A stretch of DNA of 64,000 nt from a cyanobacterium PCC 7702 (lineage in GTDB: Bacteria; Cyanobacteriota; Cyanobacteriia; Cyanobacteriales; Nostocaceae): contig KB235926.1 in assembly GCA_000332255.1 (NCBI GenBank), positions 3,718,815 through 3,782,814 on the forward strand. The letters are read 5' to 3'. Shown piece by piece: positions 27,592 to 37,117 of this stretch (its first letter is position 1; the number at the start of each line of letters is the position of its first letter). The position numbers were made by a program, and so were the translations under genes. The notes below the pieces were generated by a model that was not told where the DNA came from, did no database searches, and was given only the letters and a program-made list of their open reading frames with translations.

Positions 27592-29310
27592 ATGGTAGCA
27601 CTCGCCGAAAATTCGAAAAAAAGACTTAGCATCCAGGTTGCACAAATAGCACCGGAGACAACAACGATTCGTTCTTTGGATTGGGATCGCGATCGCTTCG
27701 ATATTGAATTCGGCTTGCAAAACGGTACTACCTACAATTCGTTTATTATACGCGGCGAGCAGACAGCATTAATCGATACCTCCCACGAAAAGTTTCGCCT
27801 AAATTTTTTAGAGACTTTGAAAAATCAGATCGATCCAGCACAGATCGACTATTTAATTATCAGCCACACCGAGCCAGACCACAGCGGTTTAGTAAAAGAT
27901 GTGCTGCAACTTGCTCCGGATATCACCGTTGTTGGTTCTAAGGTAGCGATTCAGTTTTTAGAAGATTTGGTGCATCAACCTTTTCGGCGACAGGTAGTCA
28001 AAAACGGCGATCGCTTAAATTTAGGCAAAAATCACGAACTAGAATTTATCATTGCACCCAACTTGCACTGGCCCGATACTATCTTTACCTACGACCACAA
28101 AACTCAAATTCTGTATACTTGCGATGCATTTGGATTGCACTATTGCTCCGACGCTACCTTCGACGAAGATTTAGAAGCCATATCTCCAGACTTTCAATTT
28201 TACTACGAATGCCTGATGGCTCCCAACGCTCGCTCGGTATTATCTGCCATGAAGCGGATGGACGAGTTGGGAAAAATTAGCATGATTGCCACGGGTCACG
28301 GTCCTTTATTATACCACAACATCGAAGAACTAACCGGGCGCTATCGCCGGTGGAGTCAATCTCAAACCAAAGCAGAAACGACTGTTGGAGTATTTTACGT
28401 TTCCGGATACGGTTCGAGCGATCGCCTGGTTGGAGCGATCGTCAACGGTATTGTCAAAACTGGCACAGCTGTAGAATTAGTCGACTTGCGCTCGACGGAT
28501 TTACAACAGCTGCAAGAAATAGTTGGTCGCTGTAGCGGAATTGTCGTGGGGACGCCGCCGGCTGGCAGTACTTTTGCCCAAACTAACCTCAGTGCTATTT
28601 TAGGGGCTGTGAAACAAAAACAAGCTGTGGGGATATTCGAAACAGGCGGTGGCGATGACGAACCCATAGATCCGCTACTGAATAAATTCCAGGATTTAGG
28701 CTTAACACCAGCCTTTCCACCCATTCGCATCAAGCAGGAACCTGCAGAAAACACTTACAAACTGTGTGAAGAAGCAGGAACAGACATAGGACAGTGGGTA
28801 ACGCGGGACAAAAGCATCAAAGCGATGAAATCCCTGGATGCTGATTTGGACAAAGCCTTGGGTAGACTCAGTGGCGGATTGTATATTATCACAGCCAAAA
28901 AAGGCGAAGTCAAAAGTGCCATGCTAGCATCTTGGGTTAGCCAAGCTAGTTTCAAACCTTTGGGAGTCTCAATTGCAGTAGCAAAAGACAGGGCGATTGA
29001 ATCCTTGATGCAAGTAGGGGATAAGTTTGTACTCAACGTTCTGGAGGAAGGTAATTATCAAAGCTTGATGAAGCATTTCCTCAAACGCTTTCCTCCTGGC
29101 GCCGATCGCTTTGAAGGAATCAGAACCCAGGATGCTGAAAACGGAGCACCTATTCTCGCCGACGCCTTGGCGTATATGGAATGCGAAGCGATTGCCAGAA
29201 TGGACTGCGGCGATCACTGGGTTGTCTACAGCAACGTTTATGCAGGTCGAGTTTCTAAACCAGATGCACTCACAGCAGTACACCATCGAAAAGTGGGAAA
29301 CCATTACTAA
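27592..29310 (+). CDS. flv3: Flavodiiron protein, Flv3 type (canonical iron ligands)
   Basis: The ATG at 27592 follows the strong ribosome site GGAGGGGAG and is preferred to GTG 27541. The protein has about 572 residues. The metallo-beta-lactamase-like domain keeps the diiron ligands: HTEPDH (His92, Glu94, Asp96, His97), His159 in LHWPDT, Asp178 and His236. A flavodoxin-like domain follows (from about 265), then an NAD(P)H:flavin reductase-like domain that marks class C flavodiirons of photosynthetic organisms. With an Flv1 partner these proteins reduce O2 to water downstream of photosystem I. The Flv1-type gene follows 55 bp downstream. Confidence 0.93.
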   Translation: MVALAENSKKRLSIQVAQIAPETTTIRSLDWDRDRFDIEFGLQNGTTYNSFIIRGEQTALIDTSHEKFRLNFLETLKNQIDPAQIDYLIISHTEPDHSGLVKDVLQLAPDITVVGSKVAIQFLEDLVHQPFRRQVVKNGDRLNLGKNHELEFIIAPNLHWPDTIFTYDHKTQILYTCDAFGLHYCSDATFDEDLEAISPDFQFYYECLMAPNARSVLSAMKRMDELGKISMIATGHGPLLYHNIEELTGRYRRWSQSQTKAETTVGVFYVSGYGSSDRLVGAIVNGIVKTGTAVELVDLRSTDLQQLQEIVGRCSGIVVGTPPAGSTFAQTNLSAILGAVKQKQAVGIFETGGGDDEPIDPLLNKFQDLGLTPAFPPIRIKQEPAENTYKLCEEAGTDIGQWVTRDKSIKAMKSLDADLDKALGRLSGGLYIITAKKGEVKSAMLASWVSQASFKPLGVSIAVAKDRAIESLMQVGDKFVLNVLEEGNYQSLMKHFLKRFPPGADRFEGIRTQDAENGAPILADALAYMECEAIARMDCGDHWVVYSNVYAGRVSKPDALTAVHHRKVGNHY

Positions 29311-29365
29311 ATAAGAAGGCAGTCTAGTTGCTTGTTTCTCCCCATTTTTTCACCATACAAATGCC

Positions 29366-31081
29366 ATGACATCTACAAAATTCCGTGACGTGCAAGTTCT
29401 TCCCATTGCCACCGATACAACAATACTGCGAGCGCGCAGCTGGACAAAATTGCGATTTGAAATTGAATACGCCCTTGCAAAAGGTACAACTGCCAATTCT
29501 TATTTGATTCAAGGAGAGAAAACAGCCCTTATCGATCCTCCGGGAGAAACTTTTACAGAAATTTACTTAAACGCCCTACAACAGCGCTTTGACCTCCGAC
29601 AAATAGATTATGTCATTCTCGGTCACGTCAATCCCAATCGTGCTGCTACTTTAAAAGTTTTGCAACAACGGGCCCCGCAGATAACTTTTGTTTGTTCCAA
29701 TCCTGGAGCAATTAATTTGCGCGCAGCACTGGCGGATGCAAATTTACCAATTTTCATCACTCGTGGCGAAGAAACCCTAGATTTGGGTCGGGGTCATCAT
29801 TTGCAATTTATTCCTACACCCAACCCTCGCTATCCCGATCTTCTTTGCACCTACGACCCGCAAACAGAAATTTTATACACGGATAAACTTTTTGGAGCCC
29901 ACATCTGTAGCGATCAAGTCCTCGATGAAGGTTGGCAAATTTTTCTCGAAGACCGACGGTATTATTTTGAATGTTTGATGGCTCCCCACGCCCGTCAAGT
30001 GCAAACCGCTTTGGAAAAACTTGCCGAAGGTCTGCACTTGTTGCGAATGTATGCACCCAATCACGGTCCTTTAGTACGTTATGGCTTGATCGAACTTACC
30101 AAAGCTTATCGACAATGGAGCCAACAGCAAACCTCCCAGGATATTTCTGTGGCATTAATTTACGCTTCCGCCTACGGAAATACCGCTACCTTAGCCCAAG
30201 CGATCGCCCACGGTATCACCAAAGCAGGTGTCAGCGTTGAATCGATCAACTGCGAAGTTGCCACCCCAGCAGAAATTCAAGCTGCTGTCGAGAAAGCCGC
30301 AGGCTTTATTATCGGTTCTCCAACTCTTGGCGGTCATGCACCAACACCAATACAAACAGCTTTAGGTATTGTACTTTCCAGCGCAGCCAAAAATAAACTT
30401 GCTGGCGTCTTTGGTTCCTATGGCTGGAGCGGTGAAGCGGTGGATCTACTTGCAAGTAAACTCAAAGATGCTGGCTACCAGTTTGGTTTTGACCCCATTC
30501 GAGTCAAATTCAAACCCAGCGACGCCATCCTGCAAATGTGTGAAGAAGCAGGTACTGACTTTGCTCAAGCACTCAAAAAAGCTAAAAAGGTACGTACCCC
30601 CAGCCAACCTGCTACCAGTGTCGAACAAGCTGTAGGAAGAGTTGTTGGTTCTCTGTGCGTTCTTACTGCCAAGCAAGGTGATGTTTCCAGCGCCATGCTC
30701 GCCTCTTGGGTATCTCAAGCTAGTTTTAATCCTCCTGGCTTTACCGTTGCAGTTGCTAAAGAGCGGGCAGTAGAACCACTGACACATTCTGGTAATAAAT
30801 TTGTCCTTAATGTTCTCAAGGAAGGCAATCACATACACTTGATGAAGCACTTCCTCAAACCCTTTGCTCCCGCCCAAGACCGCTTTGTTGGTATTGCTAC
30901 TCAAGAAGCCGAAAATGGCAGTCCCATCCTCTCGGATGCCTTGGCATATCTGGAATGTACCGTACAAAGCCGTATGGAAGCCGGCGATCACTGGCTTGTT
31001 TATGCAACTGTAGATCGTGGCAAAGTATTAAGTGAGGGCGTAACGGCCGTACACCATCGCAAAACAGGAAATCACTATTAA
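29366..31081 (+). CDS. flv1: Flavodiiron protein, Flv1 type (diiron ligands replaced)
   Basis: The 571-residue protein has the same three-domain plan as its upstream neighbour, but the diiron ligands are largely lost. HTEPDH is replaced by HVNPNR (87-92), the next His is Arg155 (NPRYPD), and the Asp ligand is Lys174. This matches the Flv1-like partner of cyanobacterial class C flavodiiron pairs, which works with Flv3. It is probably co-transcribed with flv3. A large hairpin with a T6 run lies 160 bp downstream. In heterocystous strains one flv3-flv1 pair in this order protects heterocysts from O2; whether this is that copy cannot be told from sequence alone. Confidence 0.92.
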   Translation: MTSTKFRDVQVLPIATDTTILRARSWTKLRFEIEYALAKGTTANSYLIQGEKTALIDPPGETFTEIYLNALQQRFDLRQIDYVILGHVNPNRAATLKVLQQRAPQITFVCSNPGAINLRAALADANLPIFITRGEETLDLGRGHHLQFIPTPNPRYPDLLCTYDPQTEILYTDKLFGAHICSDQVLDEGWQIFLEDRRYYFECLMAPHARQVQTALEKLAEGLHLLRMYAPNHGPLVRYGLIELTKAYRQWSQQQTSQDISVALIYASAYGNTATLAQAIAHGITKAGVSVESINCEVATPAEIQAAVEKAAGFIIGSPTLGGHAPTPIQTALGIVLSSAAKNKLAGVFGSYGWSGEAVDLLASKLKDAGYQFGFDPIRVKFKPSDAILQMCEEAGTDFAQALKKAKKVRTPSQPATSVEQAVGRVVGSLCVLTAKQGDVSSAMLASWVSQASFNPPGFTVAVAKERAVEPLTHSGNKFVLNVLKEGNHIHLMKHFLKPFAPAQDRFVGIATQEAENGSPILSDALAYLECTVQSRMEAGDHWLVYATVDRGKVLSEGVTAVHHRKTGNHY

Positions 31082-31242
31082 ACAGACATCCCACTTTTGT
31101 AGTGCTTTTCTCCCAAACAGGTTCGGAAAACGCTCTGTAGTAAGCAAAAAGCCTGCTTGCTACGAGCATGGCAAAATTTCCTTTTCCAGCAATTACCTAC
31201 TGGAGGTCTTCGGCGAACGCTACCGCCTGTAACTTTCTATTC

Positions 31243-31291
31243 GTCACCGTGAAGCCATGACCTTAGTCATGGTTGTACAGGTGACTTTTTT
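31243..31291 (+). terminator. Nested hairpin with T6 tail
   Basis: The inner stem CCATGAC-CTTA-GTCATGG (31255-31272) lies inside the outer pair GTCACC/GGTGAC (31243-31248 and 31280-31285), followed by TTTTTT. As a terminator it would end the flv3-flv1 transcript. The inner stem with GAAG before it also resembles some IS200/IS605 right-end hairpins, but the TTGACAC tip of the two other relics here is absent. Confidence 0.7.
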
Positions 31292-31479
31292 CTCATAGTT
31301 TCTTAATTATTTCAGGATATAGGTAAAAAATAAAACCAAGGTTGTTGCGAATCTATAGGACAATTGGTAGGGAGTCAAAATTTATAATTATTTAATTATT
31401 GCGTGGAGAAACCTCTATTTTCGGTTTTAAATAAATTTTTATACATAAATAATGTAAATATGCCCGGCATTTTTCGGTT

Positions 31480-31509
31480 TTGACAGAAAGTTGATCCTAT
31501 GCCTATGCT
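31480..31509 (+). promoter_or_regulatory. Promoter candidate of the RND efflux operon
   Basis: A perfect -35 box TTGACA (31480-31485) is separated by 18 bases from TATGCT (31504-31509). The ATG of the next gene is about 80 bases downstream. Confidence 0.5.
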
Positions 31510-31588
31510 TCAGATGATACTCGCTCAAAACTCCTTGTTACTCAAAAGCCTTTGTAGTTAAAAACTGCCTTGATAGGAGCCAAAAAGA

Positions 31589-32986
31589 ATGATTCGGGAA
31601 GGAAGCAAGCGGCTGAAATTGTTAAAAAATTCTTTCTGGGAGTGGAGTTCGTGGAGATTTTGGCTGGTTGGTCTATTAACTATGGAATTGCTGATTAACA
31701 GTTGCGGCTCCTTTCCGAAAGAATTAGCAGAAGCTCAATCTCAAGGTCAAAATGCCGGAGAAAAACAAAGTACAATACCTCCTGCTGTGGATGTAGCGAT
31801 CGCCCGCAAAGAAATACTGACAACACAAGCAGATTATATAGGCACTACCACACCATTTCGAACAGTGTCCTTACGATCGCAAATCGAAGGACAGCTTTTA
31901 GCCTTAAACGTGGATGTAGGAGACGTGCTTGCTCAGGGACAAATTGTGGGACAAATAGACGATACCATACTCACAACCGCCCTCAGGCAAGCCGAAGCAG
32001 AACTAGCAGCGCTCAAATCTGAGGTCGCAAGAGCCAACACTCAAGTTAGTAATGCTCGCGTGCAACTGGAAAGAACGCGACTAGAAGTTGCGCAAGCAAT
32101 ATCAGATGCCAAAAGGCAAAAAAAACTACTCCAGCAAGGAGCGATCGCCCAGCAAAGCGCCGAACAAGCGGAAACTGCTGCCCAAACTAAAGTACAAGCA
32201 TTTCGCGCCGCCCAGGAACAAGTGCGTATAGAACAGCAAGCTGTCGCCGTCGCCAAAGGTAGGTTAACCGCCCAACAAGCCGTAGTTGCCCAAGCAAGGG
32301 AACGCAGATCCTACACGCGGCTCAAATCACCAACTGCTGGTGTAGTTTTAGAGAAGCTAACAGAACCGGGAAATTTTCTGCAACCAGGCAATGAAATTTT
32401 AAAAATTGGCGACTTTAGGCGCGTCAAAGTTATAGTTCAACTTTCCGAGTTAGAACTTGCACTTGTACAAATTGGACAATCGGTACAAGTGCGCTTGGAT
32501 GCCTTTCCCGATAGAAGTTACGTCGGTACGGTGACGCGGATTTCTCCGGTAGCTAATGCTACTGCCCGTTTGCTACCAGTAGAGATAGTAATTCCCAACA
32601 GTGATGGCAAAATTGGCAGCGGATTGCTAGCGAGAGTTAGTTTTTCCAATCAAGCAAAAGAACAAGTGGTAGTTCCTCTCACAGCGGTTCAAAAGCTAGA
32701 AAAAGAAAATAGCTTCACAAAAGAAACACCCAAAAATTCTTTACCTGCAGTAAGTCCTCAGGGAACAGGTGTGGTGTTTGTGGTCGTGCGAGCTGGAAGT
32801 ACCACCAAGGTAAAAGCCCAACCGGTTAATTTAGGTAAAATTGCTGATAATAAAGTCGAAATTATATCTGGTTTACAACCAGGACAGGCATACGTAGTCC
32901 GTAGTAGCAAACCGTTAAAAGATGGCAATACCGTGCGTATTTCCATCCTTTCGGAAAAATTAGGTTCCAGTTTTGCGGGTAGCTAA
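31589..32986 (+). CDS. RND efflux periplasmic adaptor (membrane fusion protein)
   Basis: The 465-residue protein has an N-terminal membrane or lipoprotein segment (LLINSC, Cys39). The HlyD/AcrA order follows: a half lipoyl motif (RSQIEGQLLALNVDVGDVL), a coiled-coil hairpin rich in Gln/Ala/Glu (about 140-235), the second lipoyl half (KSPTAGVVLEKLTEPGNFL), a beta-barrel and a membrane-proximal domain. It links the inner-membrane pump to an outer-membrane channel. The pump gene follows 21 bp downstream. The ribosome site GGAG lies before the ATG. The exported substrate is unknown, and no outer-membrane factor is nearby. Confidence 0.92.
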   Translation: MIREGSKRLKLLKNSFWEWSSWRFWLVGLLTMELLINSCGSFPKELAEAQSQGQNAGEKQSTIPPAVDVAIARKEILTTQADYIGTTTPFRTVSLRSQIEGQLLALNVDVGDVLAQGQIVGQIDDTILTTALRQAEAELAALKSEVARANTQVSNARVQLERTRLEVAQAISDAKRQKKLLQQGAIAQQSAEQAETAAQTKVQAFRAAQEQVRIEQQAVAVAKGRLTAQQAVVAQARERRSYTRLKSPTAGVVLEKLTEPGNFLQPGNEILKIGDFRRVKVIVQLSELELALVQIGQSVQVRLDAFPDRSYVGTVTRISPVANATARLLPVEIVIPNSDGKIGSGLLARVSFSNQAKEQVVVPLTAVQKLEKENSFTKETPKNSLPAVSPQGTGVVFVVVRAGSTTKVKAQPVNLGKIADNKVEIISGLQPGQAYVVRSSKPLKDGNTVRISILSEKLGSSFAGS

Positions 32987-33007
32987 CAATTATTTTGGGG
33001 TAAAATT

Positions 33008-36000
33008 TTGAACTGGTTAAAGATGCAGCAAACACAAAACGGTAGCGGATTCAGTATCAGTACCCTTTCCATACGCCAGCATGTGGGAACTTTCATGCTG
33101 ACATTGGCCTTAATTGTGATAGGCATATTTTTTCTAACAACCATTCAAGTGGATCTGCTACCTGCAATTACCTATCCACGGATTGGTGTTCGCCTAGAAG
33201 CACCTGGCATTTCTCCAGAAATAGCAGTAGACGAAATTACCAGACCCCTGGAAGAAGCTTTATCGGCGACCGAAAATGTAGTGCAAGTTTTTTCTCGTAC
33301 CCGTGAGGGACAAGTTAGTCTGGATTTATTTTTTCAACCAGGGGGTGACATCGACCAAGCTCTTAATGATGCGATCGCAGCTTTTAACCGCAACAGAGCC
33401 AAGCTACCAAATACCATTAAAGAACCCCGCATATTTAAATTCGATCCTTCCCAGCAACCGATTTACGAACTAGCACTGACATCTGCTTCCCTACAAAGTA
33501 AAGATTTACGAATATTTGCGGATGAAGAATTGGGACGGGAATTGAGTGTGGTACCGGGAGTAGCTGCAGTTGATGTTTCCGGTGGCGCAGAAGAAGAAGT
33601 ACGGGTACTTGTGGATTTAAATCGCCTGCAAGCTTTGGGTATTGGGTTAAACGATGTCCTCAACCAATTGCGAGCTCGCAACCAAGATATATCCGGTGGT
33701 CGGATTTTGGGAAAAGATTCTGAACCATTAACGCGCACCCTAGGAAGATTTCAAGATGCAAAGGAAATTGAAAACCTTTCTTTGCAGACCGCGATGGCAA
33801 CTGCTATACCCCAAACACCCGGTACTGCTAACCCTACCTATTTTCACAGGGTTTACCTGCGAGACTTTGCCAAAGTCATTGACGGTACCAAACAACAACG
33901 AATATTTGTCTACCTCAATCGCCAACCAGCAGTGAAAGTGTCGGTACAAAAGCAACCCGATGCCAATACAATTACGGTTATAGACGGAATTAGACAGCGG
34001 CTGGAACAATTGCGACATTCGGGGATCATTCCTGCGGATGTGACGATCGCCCCGATTCGAGACGAATCTCGCTTCATTCGCCATTCTCTACAAGAGGTGA
34101 TTTTTTCGGCAATTTCCGGAGCTTTGCTAGCAGCTGCTGCGGTGCTGCTATTTTTGGGTTCGCTAAGGCAAACATTTATTATTAGCTTGGCAATTCCTCT
34201 GTGTACCTTGGCAGCGATCGCTTTGATGAAATTGTTCGGCTTGACTTTGAATATATTCAGTTTGGCAGGTTTGACTTTAGGAATCGGTCAAGCAATTGAC
34301 ACATCGGTGGTAACTTTAGAGAACATTGCCGAAAAAACAGGGATGACTCCCAACCAAAGATATATAAAGACAACACAGCACGAAAAAACAAAACGGAATC
34401 GCGAATTTTTCATCACCAGGGCGATCGCTTCTTCCCGAGAAGTAGAATCTGCTTTAGTGGCTGCTACTGCTGCTAACTTGGTTTCCGTCTTACCATTTTT
34501 ATTAGTTGGTGGTTTTGTCTGTTTATTCTTCAACGAACTAATTCTGACAATTAGTTTTGCAGTCGCTGCTTCGGTTGTTGTCGCCCTGACAGTAGTACCG
34601 ATGCTGTGTTCCCGACTTTTTGCCATTGAGTGGTCCAGTCGCATCGATGAGTTTTGGCTATTGCGCCAGTTTAATTTGCGCTTTGAAGCTGCGACAATTT
34701 TCTATGGCAAATTGTTAAAGAAAATTTTGCCTTATCGCAGAAGGGCGATCGCAATTGCTGTCGTAGTTTTAGGTTGCAGCAGTTTGTTCGTAGCAAGTCA
34801 AATTCCCCAGGAAATATTACCTCGCATCAATACCGGACAAGTCAACCTGAGAGTACAGTTTCCCCCGGGTACGCCTTTGCAAACTTCTCAAGAACTAATG
34901 CAAATCGTAGATGAAATCCTGATGAAGCAACCGGAAACCGATTATGTTTTCACCACTGTCGGCGGCTTTCTTTTTGGTAGCAATACCATAGAAAATCCTG
35001 TGCGAGCAAACAGTACCATCACTCTCAAACCCAGTAAAAATGTGGAAGCATTTGTCAAAAAAGCTACTCAGGAATTGGAAAAACTCAATTTAGCAGGGAT
35101 TCTGCTGCGCCTCAGTCCCGGTCAAGTAGGGGGATTGATCTTGAGCAACACCCCAGCTCAAGGTTCAGAAATTGACGTTATCCTCCAAGGTGAAGACGAA
35201 CAAAAGTTACAGCAAGCTGGAAAAGAAGTACTGCAAGCTTTAGAACAAAAGGCTTCCTTAGCTAGGTTTCGACCAGATGCTGACGCTCGCCAGCTGGAAG
35301 TGCAAATTCGTCCCGATTGGGAACGAGTTGCAGCTTTAGGGTTAACAACACAAGAAATTGGTGAAACTATTCAGACTGCTATTGAAGGTTCCGTTCCCAC
35401 CCAAATGCAACGCCAAAATCGCTTGGTGGACGTACGAGTCGAGCTGCAGGAACAAGCAATTCAAAATCCTTCCCAACTAGAGCGATTACCACTATTTACT
35501 GACAACAACCAACCCATCCGTTTGTTAGATGTTGCTCGCATAGAACAAGGTCAAGCACCAGTAGAAATTCAGCGCCTAAATCAACGCCAAGTTTTCATTA
35601 TTGCAGGCAATCTCAACCAAGGCGCCAGTCTGGGTGCAGCCATAGCAGAAGCAAATAAGATAGTTAACAGCATCAAGTTACCCGCAGGCGTTACCATCGT
35701 ACCAAGTTCTGCCCAACAAACCAATCAACAGCTACAAAACTCTTTGCAAACATTGGGAGCATTGGCAATATTTCTCATTTTTGTCGTTATGGCTGTGCAA
35801 TACAATTCCCTTGTCGATCCATTGGTAATTATGTTTACCGTTCCTTTGGCATTAACTGGAGGACTTTTCGGGCTTTACATTACTAATACGGCTATTAGTG
35901 CAACTGTGATAGTTGGTGTAGTTTTGTTAGTGGGTATCGTGGTTAATGCGGGAATTTTGATGGTGGAGCTGTCAAATCACATTCGCCAGCAGGAAGGTTG

Positions 36001-36289
36001 TACTCGCCAAGTAGCCATTCTCAAAGCTGCTCTAGGGCGTTTGCGTCCGATCGTGATGACTGCAGTGACTACAACTTTAGGATTATTTCCCTTAGCATTG
36101 GGTATCGGTGAAGGTTCGGAGTTTTTGCAACCCTTGGGAATTGTAATTTTCTTCGGAATGGCGATCGCAACTTTGCTGACTTTGTTTATCATCCCCTGTT
36201 TTTACATTCTGCTACACGAGCTTTTCGATTGGAAGTGGGTCAAAGTTTTATTAATGCGTTACTTAGGTAAGCTACCGAGAAATTGCTAA
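33008..36289 (+). CDS. RND-family efflux transporter (AcrB-like)
   Basis: The 1093-residue reading starts at TTG 33008 with GGGG upstream; an ATG at 33023 is an alternative. The RND plan is clear: one N-terminal helix, a first periplasmic loop of about 300 residues, a helix bundle, a second loop and a second bundle ending at about 1080. The fourth-helix proton-relay region reads GQAIDTSVVTLEN, so only Asp431 of the usual Asp-Asp pair is present, as in some HAE1-like pumps. With the adaptor upstream it forms a two-gene export operon. The substrate class cannot be read. Confidence 0.92.
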   Translation: MNWLKMQQTQNGSGFSISTLSIRQHVGTFMLTLALIVIGIFFLTTIQVDLLPAITYPRIGVRLEAPGISPEIAVDEITRPLEEALSATENVVQVFSRTREGQVSLDLFFQPGGDIDQALNDAIAAFNRNRAKLPNTIKEPRIFKFDPSQQPIYELALTSASLQSKDLRIFADEELGRELSVVPGVAAVDVSGGAEEEVRVLVDLNRLQALGIGLNDVLNQLRARNQDISGGRILGKDSEPLTRTLGRFQDAKEIENLSLQTAMATAIPQTPGTANPTYFHRVYLRDFAKVIDGTKQQRIFVYLNRQPAVKVSVQKQPDANTITVIDGIRQRLEQLRHSGIIPADVTIAPIRDESRFIRHSLQEVIFSAISGALLAAAAVLLFLGSLRQTFIISLAIPLCTLAAIALMKLFGLTLNIFSLAGLTLGIGQAIDTSVVTLENIAEKTGMTPNQRYIKTTQHEKTKRNREFFITRAIASSREVESALVAATAANLVSVLPFLLVGGFVCLFFNELILTISFAVAASVVVALTVVPMLCSRLFAIEWSSRIDEFWLLRQFNLRFEAATIFYGKLLKKILPYRRRAIAIAVVVLGCSSLFVASQIPQEILPRINTGQVNLRVQFPPGTPLQTSQELMQIVDEILMKQPETDYVFTTVGGFLFGSNTIENPVRANSTITLKPSKNVEAFVKKATQELEKLNLAGILLRLSPGQVGGLILSNTPAQGSEIDVILQGEDEQKLQQAGKEVLQALEQKASLARFRPDADARQLEVQIRPDWERVAALGLTTQEIGETIQTAIEGSVPTQMQRQNRLVDVRVELQEQAIQNPSQLERLPLFTDNNQPIRLLDVARIEQGQAPVEIQRLNQRQVFIIAGNLNQGASLGAAIAEANKIVNSIKLPAGVTIVPSSAQQTNQQLQNSLQTLGALAIFLIFVVMAVQYNSLVDPLVIMFTVPLALTGGLFGLYITNTAISATVIVGVVLLVGIVVNAGILMVELSNHIRQQEGCTRQVAILKAALGRLRPIVMTAVTTTLGLFPLALGIGEGSEFLQPLGIVIFFGMAIATLLTLFIIPCFYILLHELFDWKWVKVLLMRYLGKLPRNC

Positions 36290-36512
36290 TTTCAGGATAT
36301 TGCCTTCCTTGGTACTTGCTGCGTTTTTAGTTACTGGTGCAATATTTAGTCTTCACGACATCAAGAAAATGGCTTTTCGCTGTTCTCCCGAAACTAAAAA
36401 TAATTATTTTTCCCAACTCTTTCTCAAGTAAGAGGAATAATAAACTCCTATCTAGTTAAAGGTGATGTAACAGCAATCATCAACTTTTGCAGCTAGCTGC
36501 GGTCTGTGTCGT

Positions 36513-36902
36513 ATGAGGACTAAAGAAACCAGTAACAATCATTACATTCTTATTTGCGATGATATTCCCGAAAACTGCTTTTTTCTAGAGACCTTTCTCA
36601 AATTAGAGGGTTATGAAGTTGAAATTGTCAACAGCGGTAGAGCAGCACTTACCAAAATAGAAGCGAAAAAACCTGATTTGCTACTACTAGATTTGATGAT
36701 GCCAGATATGGATGGATATCAATTAGCTCGGCTAATTCAACAAAATCCTGTACTCAAATTCCTTCCAATTTTATTAATTATAGCCTTGGAAGAAGCACTA
36801 ACAACAAGTGCTTCTTCCGACCTGAAACTGTATGGAATTATACGCAAACCTATCGATCCCGATGGCTTACTAGAGCAGATTAAAGCAATTTTAGAATGCT
36901 AA
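36513..36902 (+). CDS. Single-domain response regulator
   Basis: The 129-residue protein is one receiver domain with no output domain. The acidic pair is Asp16-Asp17, the phosphorylated residue is Asp60 in LLLLDLMMPDMDG, and the switch Lys is Lys112 (RKPID). The conserved Thr/Ser after beta-4 is replaced: the segment reads PILLIIALEE, so Ile90 stands where Thr is usual. It may not switch normally. No histidine kinase is adjacent. It follows the RND operon by 222 bp and is probably independent. Confidence 0.9.
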   Translation: MRTKETSNNHYILICDDIPENCFFLETFLKLEGYEVEIVNSGRAALTKIEAKKPDLLLLDLMMPDMDGYQLARLIQQNPVLKFLPILLIIALEEALTTSASSDLKLYGIIRKPIDPDGLLEQIKAILEC

Positions 36903-37030
36903 TTAGCCAAAAATCCTTTCACAAACATTTAATAAAATCTCCATTACCAAAGAAATTTATTTGCTAGTTTTTTGCTCAGTCCCTTAGTAAATTTTTACTA
37001 TGAGGCGGCCCTTGCAAAAATACGTTTCAA

Positions 37031-37069
37031 AAATCAAAAAATCCCTTCCTTAGAGGTATCTACGAAGGG
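37031..37069 (-). terminator. Intrinsic terminator of the GT4 gene
   Basis: On the minus strand CCCTTCGTAGA, a short loop and TCTAAGGAAGGG form a stem followed by ATTTTTTGATTTTTG (A-run 37036-37041 on the plus strand). It lies about 50 bases past the GT4 stop codon. Confidence 0.8.
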
Positions 37070-37117
37070 AAGAAAATTTGCAGAATATTATAGTGTTTAA
37101 ATTTATCACAAAAGAAA

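Larger units (their letters stand above)
31082..31588. other. Intergenic region downstream of flv1
   Basis: The 507-bp gap has a nested terminator-like hairpin (31243-31291) and a promoter candidate (31480-31509) for the efflux genes. No coding frame is convincing. Confidence 0.5.
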
